A DNA stretch of 5,286 nucleotides, from assembly GCA_028290765.1 (NCBI GenBank), contig JAQGJF010000938.1:1-5286 (forward strand). The letters run 5' to 3'. The stretch comes from Tardiphaga sp. GTDB taxonomy: Bacteria; Pseudomonadota; Alphaproteobacteria; Rhizobiales; Xanthobacteraceae. The position numbers and the translations under genes were made by a program. This document shows, in pieces, positions 1 through 5,286 of this stretch (its first letter is position 1; every line of letters begins with the position of its first letter). Under the pieces are notes generated by a model. The model saw nothing but the letters and a program-made list of their open reading frames with translations. It was not told where the DNA came from and ran no database searches.

Positions 1-130
1 CGCGCGACCCGTTGGCTCGCAATGACAGCGCTGGTGACATTGATTGAATTTGAAATCATCCAGCTCTAGCGACGCCGCTTCATCTGCGATAAGCCAGCCA
101 CCTGACGTTTCCACCGGAGTTGCCTGAGGG
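1..130. other. Upstream non-coding stretch before the amidase
   Basis: No convincing coding region is visible on either strand. The first 50 or so bases include a short segment, GGCTCGCAATGAC at 14-26, resembling the end of the 'CGCTCGCAATGAC' intergenic repeat that I recall as common in Bradyrhizobium-type genomes; only this edge is visible, so it is not called as a repeat. Positions 36-60 are AT-richer than the surroundings and are the most likely place for a promoter, but no -35/-10 pair with good spacing could be supported. The stretch may also hold the end of an intergenic region following an upstream gene, for example a substrate-binding protein of the transporter below. Confidence 0.5.
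116..119 (+). promoter_or_regulatory. Probable ribosome binding site of the amidase
   Basis: GGAG lies 11 bases before the ATG at 131. A second purine run, GAGGG at 126-130, touches the start codon directly and is too close to act as a normal Shine-Dalgarno site for it. The spacing of GGAG is slightly long but acceptable, and it supports the ATG at 131 as the start. Confidence 0.45.
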
Positions 131-1552
131 ATGAGCGAAGATCTGTGTTTCCTGTCCGCCACCGAACTTCGCGCCCGCGTTCTTCGCAAGGACGTCTCCC
201 CCGTCGAGGTCACGCGCGCCGTGCTGGCACGCGCCGAGCGGTTGCAGGGCGAGCTGAACTGCTTCATCACGCTGTGCGGCGAGGAAGCCATGGCGGCCGC
301 CGAAAAAGCCGAGCGCGAGATCATGGCCGGCGAGACGCCGGGTCTTCTGCACGGCATTCCGTTCACGGTGAAGGATATCGTCAACACCAAAGGCGTGCCC
401 ACGACCTTCGGCGCGATTCCCTTTAAGGCCAACATACCCGACCACGATGCGGTTTCCGTTGCGAGGCTGCGCGGGCAGGGGGCGATCCTGATCGGCAAGA
501 CCACGACACCGGAATTCGGCTCGAAATGCCTGACCGACTCGCCGTTGTTCGGCCGCACCCGCAATGCCTGGAGCAGCGAACGCTCGAGCGGCGGCTCGAG
601 CGGTGGAGCGGCCGTCGCGGTCGCCAGCGGCCTCGCGCCTCTGGCCGTCGCCACCGATGGCGGCGGCTCGACGCGGATCCCGGCCTCCTGCAACGGCGTG
701 GTCGGACTGAAGCAAAGCAACGGGGTGATCCCGCACAGCCAGGTCCAGGACGCCTTCGGCAATCAAACCTACGTCACCCCGATGACGCGCACCGTCGCGG
801 ACACCGCGTTGATGATGCAAGCGATGGCCGGCGAAGACGCCTCCGATCCATGGTCGATCGGGTTTTCCGCGCCGGATTTTGTCGGCGGCGCGGCGGCGCC
901 GGGCGATTTGCGCGGCCGCAAAATCCTGTTTTGCCAGGCGCCCCCCGGCCGCCCGGTCTCGGCGGATGTCGCCGCGGCCTTCAACGCAGGCCTTGGCAGG
1001 CTGGCGGTGCTCGGCGCCGAGATCGAAGAGATGCCCGGCGACGGGTTTGACGTGGAGCCGATCTGGCGCGCCATCAATCACACCGCGTGGCGCGCGCGGT
1101 TCGAAAAACTGGCGGCCGATCACGGCGATCAGTTGAGCGATACGTTCCACAAGCAATTGGCTCTGGCCGAGAGGGTCAGTGGGGTCGATTATCAGCAGGC
1201 CATGTTTGCCCGCACCGCGCTGTTCCGGCATGTGCAATCGCTGTTCGCGGGCGCCGACCTGCTGGCGATGCCGACGCTGTCGCGGACCGCGCTTCCGATC
1301 GATCAGGACCTGTTCGGCACCATCGAGATCGACGGCCAGGTGTTCGGCGACGTGCGGCCGCACTGGTTTCCCTGGACCATGCCGTTCAACATGACCGGGC
1401 ACCCGGCGATCAGCCTGCCCTGCGGCTTCGGCTCCGACGGCCTGCCAATCGGTATTCAACTGGTCGGTAAGTTTCGCGGCGACGTCGAATTGCTGCGTGT
1501 CAGCGCGCTGTTCGAGGCGTCGCAGGATGGGCTTGGCCGCTGGCCGGGGTAG
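131..1552 (+). CDS. Amidase signature family hydrolase
   Basis: Predicted cytoplasmic enzyme that hydrolyses a carbon-nitrogen amide bond to a carboxylate plus ammonia or an amine; the substrate is unknown. Its 473 aa length is normal for the amidase signature family. The triad is visible with the spacing known from GatA and FAAH (75 then 24 residues): K81 in IPFTVKD, cis-Ser S156 in SSGGSSGGAA, and nucleophile S180 in DGGGSTRIPAS. The glycine-rich signature spans about residues 150-195. There is no signal peptide or membrane segment. The ATG at 131 places K81 where the family expects it and has GGAG upstream; the next in-frame Met (residue 54) would remove the conserved N-terminal helices. 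It is unlikely to be GatA of the tRNA amidotransferase, because gatB and gatC are absent beside it and the nucleophile motif reads DGGGST rather than the usual DTGGSI. It lies 227 bases upstream of a co-oriented peptide-type ABC importer, suggesting action on an imported amide or peptide derivative (inference). Confidence 0.93.
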   Translation: MSEDLCFLSATELRARVLRKDVSPVEVTRAVLARAERLQGELNCFITLCGEEAMAAAEKAEREIMAGETPGLLHGIPFTVKDIVNTKGVPTTFGAIPFKANIPDHDAVSVARLRGQGAILIGKTTTPEFGSKCLTDSPLFGRTRNAWSSERSSGGSSGGAAVAVASGLAPLAVATDGGGSTRIPASCNGVVGLKQSNGVIPHSQVQDAFGNQTYVTPMTRTVADTALMMQAMAGEDASDPWSIGFSAPDFVGGAAAPGDLRGRKILFCQAPPGRPVSADVAAAFNAGLGRLAVLGAEIEEMPGDGFDVEPIWRAINHTAWRARFEKLAADHGDQLSDTFHKQLALAERVSGVDYQQAMFARTALFRHVQSLFAGADLLAMPTLSRTALPIDQDLFGTIEIDGQVFGDVRPHWFPWTMPFNMTGHPAISLPCGFGSDGLPIGIQLVGKFRGDVELLRVSALFEASQDGLGRWPG

Positions 1553-1570
1553 ACGATGAAGTCGATCCTT

Positions 1571-1602
1571 GTAGGATGGGTTGAGCCCTTGCGAAACCCA
1601 TC
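1571..1602 (+). repeat. REP unit, left (GTAG plus hairpin)
   Basis: GTAG at 1571-1574 is followed at once by an 8-bp stem, GATGGGTT with AACCCATC, around a 12-base loop (1583-1594) rich in G and C. This is the forward-oriented half of the BIME-like element. Confidence 0.75.
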
Positions 1603-1619
1603 GCCACAGCGGTTGAGTT

Positions 1620-1651
1620 GATGGGTTTCGCAAGGGCTCAACCCATCCTAC
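1620..1651 (-). repeat. REP unit, right (inverted copy)
   Basis: This is an exact reverse complement of the unit at 1571-1602, with the tetranucleotide appearing as CTAC at 1648-1651 on the + strand. The lack of any mismatch between the two units suggests recent origin, gene conversion, or selection for pairing. Confidence 0.75.
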
Positions 1652-1652
1652 A

Positions 1653-1779
1653 CTCCATCTGATGTGATCAGCATTTCGGAAACGATGAGCTAGCTGGGTA
1701 ACGAGCGAGATATGCGGCAGAACACGCGTCCGGTATGCCATGCAGGCAGCCTTGGGATTTTTCTTCACGGAAAGGCAGT
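1653..1779 (+). other. Leader region of the ABC importer operon
   Basis: This 127-base stretch lies between the inverted repeat and the first permease. It contains the short palindromes TGATCA (1665-1670) and AGCTAGCT (1688-1695), which could be chance or operator half-sites. A promoter for the transporter operon is expected here, because the hairpin just upstream separates it from the amidase, but no convincing -35/-10 pair was found. No RNA gene or riboswitch structure was recognised. An in-frame ATG at 1735 could extend the permease by 15 residues but lacks family support. Confidence 0.4.
1769..1775 (+). promoter_or_regulatory. Ribosome binding site of the first permease
   Basis: The purine-rich GGAAAGG sits 4 bases before the ATG at 1780. 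It favours 1780 over the in-frame ATG at 1735 as the start; from 1780 the protein opens with MSVFIFRRLL, the usual beginning of DppB/OppB permeases. Confidence 0.6.
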
Positions 1780-2730
1780 ATGAGCGTCTTCATTTTCCGG
1801 CGCCTCCTGACATTGCTGGCCACGCTGGCCGGCGCCTCGCTGATCATCTTCCTGGTGCTGGATGCCTTGCCGGGCAACGCCGCCGATATGCTGATGGGGG
1901 CCGACGCGTCGGCCGACGCGCTGCGGGCATTGACGATCAAGCTCGGGCTGGATCAGCCGCTGCTCTACCGCTACGGGCATTGGCTGCAGGGGCTCGTCAC
2001 CGGCGATCTGGGTAACAGCTATTCTTACGGCACCCCCGTCGCCGGATTGATCATGGAACGCCTGACGCTGACGATACCACTGGCCGTCATGTCCACGCTC
2101 ATCACGGTCGTGCTGGCGCTGACAGCCGGCATCTACACCGCCGCCCATCACAACCGGCTGGGCGATGTGGGCGTGATGACGCTGACGCAATTCGGCATCG
2201 CGATTCCCAATTTCTGGTTCGCCATCCTGTTGATCCTGCTGTTCTCGGTCAAATTGCAATGGCTCTCCGCCGGCGGCTTCGCCGGATGGGACGAGGGCAT
2301 CGTGGCCGGCATGCGCTCGCTGCTGCTGCCGGCGATCTCGCTGGCGGTGGTGCAGGCCGCGATCCTGGCCCGCGTCACCCGCTCGGCGGTGCTGGAGGTG
2401 CTGCGCGAGGATTTCGTGCGCACCGCCCGCGCCAAGGGCCTCAGCCGAAGGGCCGTTCTGTGGGGCCACGTGTTGCGCAACGCCATGATCCCGGTGATGA
2501 CGGTGATGGGCCTGCAATTCGCCAATCTGCTGGCCGGTACCATCATCATCGAAACCGTCTTCTACCTGCCCGGCCTTGGCCGGCTGATTTTTCAATCCAT
2601 CGCCAATCGCGACCTCATCGTGGTGCGCAACTGCGTGATGCTGCTGGCCGCGATGGTGGTGATGGTGAACTTCGTGGTCGATGTGCTGTATGCCTTCATC
2701 GACCCGCGCATCAAGGCCCACAACCTATGA
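1780..2730 (+). CDS. Dpp/Opp-family ABC transporter permease, DppB type
   Basis: Inner-membrane permease forming half of the translocation channel of a peptide/nickel/opine-type ABC importer. From the ATG at 1780 it is 316 aa, the usual length of DppB-like proteins, and begins with a short cytoplasmic FIFRRLL stretch before the first membrane segment. Hydrophobic segments are visible at about residues 9-30, 97-120, 133-156, 180-200, 237-260 and 283-305, giving the expected six. The cytoplasmic EAA coupling loop lies at about 211-240 (DFVRTARAKG...VLRNAMIP) and would contact an ATPase subunit. The conserved C-terminal features FYLPGLGRL (261-269) and YAFIDPRI (304-311) are also present. It is the first gene of the operon, and its stop codon overlaps the start of the next permease in ATGA. 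An alternative start at 1735 would add 15 residues not typical of the family. The family is secure; the substrate (dipeptide, oligopeptide, opine, other) is not determinable. Confidence 0.95.
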   Translation: MSVFIFRRLLTLLATLAGASLIIFLVLDALPGNAADMLMGADASADALRALTIKLGLDQPLLYRYGHWLQGLVTGDLGNSYSYGTPVAGLIMERLTLTIPLAVMSTLITVVLALTAGIYTAAHHNRLGDVGVMTLTQFGIAIPNFWFAILLILLFSVKLQWLSAGGFAGWDEGIVAGMRSLLLPAISLAVVQAAILARVTRSAVLEVLREDFVRTARAKGLSRRAVLWGHVLRNAMIPVMTVMGLQFANLLAGTIIIETVFYLPGLGRLIFQSIANRDLIVVRNCVMLLAAMVVMVNFVVDVLYAFIDPRIKAHNL

Positions 2731-3635
2731 CCGGAACACCCATCGCCTCGGTGGACGCGCCGGGTGGCGCCATCGAGCCGCCGCTGGCAGGGCGCGCCGG
2801 ACAAAATTTCTGGCAGCGCGCGCTCCGCCACCGCAGTTTCGTCGTCGGCGGCACGCTCAGCATGCTGGTGGTTGGCGCGGCGCTGCTGTCGCTGCTGTGG
2901 ACCCCGTGGTCGGCCTATGAACTCGACATCGCCGCTAAACTTGCCCCGCCCTCGGCGAGGCACTGGCTCGGCACCGACATCCTCGGCCGGGACATCGTGT
3001 CGCTGCTGCTGGTGGGAGCCAGGAGCTCGATCATGGTCGGGGTCATTGCCGTCGGAATTGGCGCCGTGTTTGGCGTGTCGCTGGGGCTCCTCGCGGCAGG
3101 GCGCAAAGGCTGGGTCGAAGAGCTGATCATGCGGATGAGCGACTTCACCTTTGCATTCCCGGCAATACTGTCCGCCATCATGCTCGCCGCCGTCGTCGGG
3201 CCGGGCATGGTCACCTCGATCACGGCGATCGGCATCTTCATGATTCCCACCTTCGTGCGCATCACCCGCGGTTCGGCCAACGCGGTCTGGGCGCGGGAAT
3301 TCGTGCTGGCCGCACGCGCCGCCGGCAAGGGCAAGTTTCGCATCACCATCGAGCACGTCCTGCCCAATGTCCTCTCGATCCTGATCGTGCAGGCGACCAT
3401 CCAGTTCGCGCTGGCGATCCTTGCCGAGGCCGCCTTGTCGTATCTCGGGCTCGGCACGCAGCCGCCGCAACCGTCCTGGGGGCGAATGCTCAACGACGCG
3501 CAGACTTTGCTGTTCCAGTCGCCGAGCCTCGCAGTCTACCCGGGCCTCGCTATCGCGACGGCGGTGCTGGGTCTCAATCTCATGGGCGACGGAATGCGGG
3601 ACCTGTTCGATCCTCGCCTGGCGCGGGAACGCTGA
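2727..3635 (+). CDS. Dpp/Opp-family ABC transporter permease, DppC type
   Basis: Second membrane subunit of the importer, pairing with the DppB-type permease. It is 302 aa. A cytoplasmic N-terminal tail of about 36 residues, including the WQRALRHRSFVVGG stretch typical of the OppC N-terminal domain, precedes the first membrane segment (about 38-58). The family motif HWLGTDILGRD is at 79-89. Further hydrophobic segments lie near 97-123, 141-157, 160-178, 215-240 and 271-288. The EAA coupling loop is at about 193-214 (LAARAAGKGKFRITIEHVLP). The C-terminus contains SYLGLGTQPPQPSWGRML (238-254) and GDGMRDLFDPR (287-297), both characteristic. The ATG at 2727 overlaps the preceding stop by 4 bases, with AAGG at 2713-2716 as a likely ribosome binding site. 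The reading frame stays open further upstream, but that part is a shadow of the preceding gene. Its own stop overlaps the next start by one base (TGATG). Confidence 0.95.
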   Translation: MTGTPIASVDAPGGAIEPPLAGRAGQNFWQRALRHRSFVVGGTLSMLVVGAALLSLLWTPWSAYELDIAAKLAPPSARHWLGTDILGRDIVSLLLVGARSSIMVGVIAVGIGAVFGVSLGLLAAGRKGWVEELIMRMSDFTFAFPAILSAIMLAAVVGPGMVTSITAIGIFMIPTFVRITRGSANAVWAREFVLAARAAGKGKFRITIEHVLPNVLSILIVQATIQFALAILAEAALSYLGLGTQPPQPSWGRMLNDAQTLLFQSPSLAVYPGLAIATAVLGLNLMGDGMRDLFDPRLARER

Positions 3636-4648
3636 TGGCCGCGGAAACCAGCTCGATGCCCTTGATCGAAGTCGAAAACCTCCGCGTCAGGCTCCGCACC
3701 AGCCGCGGCCCGGCCGACGCTGTCCGCGGGGTGAGTTTTTCGCTGCAGCGCGGCGAAACGCTCGGCCTGATCGGCGAGTCCGGTTGCGGCAAGTCGATCA
3801 CGGCGATGGCGCTGATGGGCTTGCTGCCGGACAGCGCCGTCGTCAGCGGCAGCATCCGGCTGGACGGCCGTGAACTGGTCGGGCTTCCTGACCCGGAGTT
3901 ATGCAAATTGCGGGGCAACCGGATCAGCATGATCTTTCAGGAACCGATGACCGCGCTGAATCCGCTGCACACCATCGGTGCCCAGGTCGCCGAACCGCTG
4001 CTGCGGCACACCGGCTGCTCGGCGGCCGACGCGCGCAAGGAAGCCATCGCTTTGCTCAACCGCGTTGGTCTTCCCGATGCCGCCAGACGAGTCGACGCCT
4101 ATCCGCACCAGTTTTCCGGCGGCCAGCGCCAGCGTGTCACCATTGCCATGGCGCTGGCCTGCCAGCCGGATCTGCTGATTGCCGACGAGCCGACCACGGC
4201 GCTCGACGTCACCATCCAGGGGCAGATCCTCGATCTGATTGCCGACCTGGTCGCGGAACGCGGCATGTCGATGATCCTGATTACCCACGATCTCGGCGTC
4301 ATCGCCGAAAACGTTCAACGAATGATGGTGATGTATGGCGGCACCATTGTCGAAAGCGGCGCCACCGACGCGGTGTTCGCCGAGCTGGGGCATCCCTACA
4401 GTCAGGGACTGTTCCGCGCCCGTCCGCGTCTTGGCGCGCCCAGAGGAACGCGGCTGCAAACCATCGCCGGCACGGTGCCCGAATTGGTGGACATCCCCTC
4501 GGGCTGCGCCTTTGCCGGTCGATGCGGCATCGCCGAGGAACGCTGCAAAAATATTTTTCCGCCGCCCGTTCAGGTGGGAACCGGCCATCTGGTGCGCTGC
4601 CTCCGAACCGATGTCTCGATGGGGCGCGCCGAGGCGGTGCACGCATGA
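3635..4648 (+). CDS. Dpp/Opp-family ABC transporter ATP-binding protein, DppD type
   Basis: Cytoplasmic ATPase powering the importer; it forms an asymmetric pair with the following ATPase. It is 337 aa, normal for DppD/OppD. All nucleotide-binding motifs are intact: Walker A GESGCGKS (47-54), Q-loop Q102 in FQEP, signature SGGQRQR (161-167), Walker B LLIADEP (180-186), D-loop ALD (189-191) and H-loop H218. After the core comes the oligopeptide-transporter C-terminal domain, with GHPYSQGLF at 252-260. It contains four cysteines, C291, C297, C304 and C322 (C-x5-C-x6-C-x17-C), an arrangement like the one reported to bind a 4Fe-4S cluster in dipeptide importer ATPases. The start at 3635 overlaps the previous stop by one base; a second in-frame ATG at 3656 (residue 8) is a possible alternative, since no strong ribosome binding site precedes 3635. 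The gene ends with a 4-base overlap into the next ATPase. Confidence 0.95.
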   Translation: MAAETSSMPLIEVENLRVRLRTSRGPADAVRGVSFSLQRGETLGLIGESGCGKSITAMALMGLLPDSAVVSGSIRLDGRELVGLPDPELCKLRGNRISMIFQEPMTALNPLHTIGAQVAEPLLRHTGCSAADARKEAIALLNRVGLPDAARRVDAYPHQFSGGQRQRVTIAMALACQPDLLIADEPTTALDVTIQGQILDLIADLVAERGMSMILITHDLGVIAENVQRMMVMYGGTIVESGATDAVFAELGHPYSQGLFRARPRLGAPRGTRLQTIAGTVPELVDIPSGCAFAGRCGIAEERCKNIFPPPVQVGTGHLVRCLRTDVSMGRAEAVHA

Positions 4649-5286
4649 CCGCGATGGCCGCGACAAATTCGGTAAGCCCGCTTCCGGAGCGACCGCTGCT
4701 CGAGGTGAATGACCTGGTCCAGCGCTACACGCTGCCGCGCGAAAACCTGTTCAGGCCCGCGCGCCAGCTCCATGCCCTGAATGGCGTCAGCGTCGAGGTG
4801 ATGGCGGGCAAGAGCCTCGGGGTGGTCGGTGAATCCGGCTCGGGCAAGTCAACCCTGGCCCGCGCCATCATGGCGCTGGAGACGCCGACTTCGGGCTCGG
4901 TTTCATTGCTGGGGCGCGACCTGCATCGGCTGCCCGCCGCGGAGCTGCGCCATGCCCGGCGCGATTTCCAGATGGTGTTTCAGGATCCGTACGGGTCGCT
5001 CGATCCGCGCCAGAAAGTGGCGCGCATCGTCGCCGAACCGCTGTCCGCCTTGGGCGACGTCGATCGTGCCGAACAGCGCCAACGGGTGGTCACGGTGCTC
5101 AGGCAGGTCGGGCTGCGCGACGCCGACATGGACAAGTTTCCGCACGAGTTCTCCGGCGGCCAGCGTCAGCGCATCGCCATTGCCCGCGCCTTGATTACCC
5201 AGCCGAAGCTGATCGTCGCCGACGAGCCGGTCAGTGCGCTGGATGTCTCGGTCCAGGCGCAGGTCCTGAACCTGCTGCAGGACCTG
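4645..5286 (+). CDS. Dpp/Opp-family ABC transporter ATP-binding protein, DppF type (3' end cut by window)
   Basis: Second ATPase subunit of the importer; 214 residues are visible and the reading frame is open at the window edge. Family members are usually about 320-340 aa, so roughly one third is missing beyond 5286. Motifs seen: Walker A GESGSGKS (62-69), Q-loop Q113 in the DppF/OppF-typical FQDPYGSLDPR (112-122), signature SGGQRQR (170-176), Walker B LIVADEP (189-195) and D-loop ALD (198-200). The H-loop histidine and the C-terminal domain lie outside the window. The FQDPYGSLDPR wording and the position after a DppD-type ATPase support the DppF rather than DppD assignment. The ATG at 4645 overlaps the preceding stop in ATGA, with GAGG at 4631-4634 as a likely ribosome binding site; an ATG at residue 4 is a minor alternative. 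Nothing suggests a broken gene. Confidence 0.94.
   Translation, partial: MTAMAATNSVSPLPERPLLEVNDLVQRYTLPRENLFRPARQLHALNGVSVEVMAGKSLGVVGESGSGKSTLARAIMALETPTSGSVSLLGRDLHRLPAAELRHARRDFQMVFQDPYGSLDPRQKVARIVAEPLSALGDVDRAEQRQRVVTVLRQVGLRDADMDKFPHEFSGGQRQRIAIARALITQPKLIVADEPVSALDVSVQAQVLNLLQDL

Larger units (their letters stand above)
1570..1652. repeat. BIME-like element: two REP hairpins in inverted orientation
   Basis: The arms 1570-1602 and 1620-1652 are perfect reverse complements over 33 bases, separated by a 17-base spacer (1603-1619). Each arm is itself a hairpin: GATGGGTT (1575-1582) pairs with AACCCATC (1595-1602) in the left unit, and GATGGGTT (1620-1627) pairs with AACCCATC (1640-1647) in the right unit. 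The outer edges carry GTAG (1571-1574) and CTAC (1648-1651). A GTAG-type tetranucleotide at the foot of a hairpin is the hallmark of REP sequences mobilised by RAYT (REP-associated tyrosine) transposases, and two such units in inverse orientation match a BIME. It begins 18 bases after the amidase stop codon. If transcribed, the full stem would be very stable and could stall or protect the mRNA 3' end; no T-run follows, so it is not a classic intrinsic terminator. Arm identity is seen directly; family assignment is by architecture. Confidence 0.85.

Noticed and set aside
36..78. A sigma-70-type promoter upstream of the amidase, with TTGATT (40-45) or TTGAAA (50-55) as -35
   Set aside because: With about 17 bases of spacing the corresponding -10 positions read GCTCTA or CGCCGC, which are not convincing.
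571..606. An internal GC-rich direct repeat (CTCGAGCGG copies) in the amidase
   Set aside because: It encodes the conserved SSGGSSGG motif carrying the cis-serine, so the repetition reflects protein conservation and not a DNA element.
1556..1621. A 21-codon + strand mini-ORF starting just after the amidase stop and running into the inverted repeat
   Set aside because: It has no ribosome binding site of its own beyond the amidase end, most of it is repeat sequence, and the peptide has no recognisable leader-peptide character such as runs of one amino acid.
1570..1652. The inverted repeat as a Rho-independent terminator
   Set aside because: The stem is long enough, but no T-run follows it on either strand (ACTCCATC on the + side), and the nested GTAG-hairpin architecture fits a REP/BIME element better.
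1570..1652. The inverted repeat as a MITE or insertion-sequence remnant with target duplication
   Set aside because: No direct repeat flanks the element and there is no transposase remnant. The nested hairpins and GTAG feet point to REP units.
80..1768. A 562-codon open frame on the minus strand running across the whole amidase
   Set aside because: It is a GC-rich shadow of the amidase: the translation is Arg/Gly/Ala/His-rich with no recognisable domain, while the + strand frame has an intact catalytic triad. It also runs through the REP element.
1765..2721. A 318-codon minus-strand frame opposite the first permease
   Set aside because: It is extremely His/Gln/Asp-rich and low in hydrophobic residues, as expected when hydrophobic codons of a membrane protein are read in reverse. 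No domain is visible.
2259..2726. Extension of the second permease frame 156 codons upstream of 2727
   Set aside because: The extension overlaps the first permease out of frame, is Arg/Gly-rich and has no domain. The ATGA junction and the normal family length support the start at 2727.

Overview
This is a GC-rich (roughly two thirds G+C by eye) alphaproteobacterial-looking window, most consistent with a Bradyrhizobiaceae-type chromosome (Bradyrhizobium, Rhodopseudomonas, Afipia or similar). The lineage is an inference from codon usage, gene content and a 'GTAGGATGGGTT...AACCCATC' type intergenic palindrome. No ribosomal RNA or other marker gene is present to confirm it. All genes lie on the + strand.

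Layout: positions 1-130 are an upstream non-coding stretch. Positions 131-1552 hold a complete amidase-signature hydrolase of 473 aa with an intact Lys-cisSer-Ser triad (K81, S156, S180). Positions 1553-1779 are a 227-base intergenic gap. It contains a perfect inverted repeat (33-base arms, 17-base spacer) that resolves into two REP-type hairpin units, each bordered by GTAG/CTAC and placed in opposite orientation, which is a BIME-like element. Positions 1780-5286 hold a tightly packed peptide/nickel/opine-family (Dpp/Opp) ABC importer operon: permease 1 (DppB type), permease 2 (DppC type), ATPase 1 (DppD type) and ATPase 2 (DppF type). The last is cut by the window end, after its D-loop and before its H-loop. 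Successive genes overlap by 4, 1 and 4 bases, indicating translational coupling.

How the genes may work together: the two permeases form the membrane channel and the two ATPases form an asymmetric nucleotide-binding dimer. A periplasmic substrate-binding protein is required but absent from the window, so it should lie upstream of position 1 or downstream of 5286. The co-oriented amidase next door suggests that the imported compound carries an amide bond which is hydrolysed in the cytoplasm, but this is inference from context and the substrate cannot be read from the sequence. The window looks like an ordinary catabolic/uptake locus. The most distinctive non-coding signal is the BIME-like element, and the most distinctive protein detail is a four-cysteine, probably iron-sulfur, motif at the C-terminus of the first ATPase. 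I see no evidence of a wholly new biological system here.
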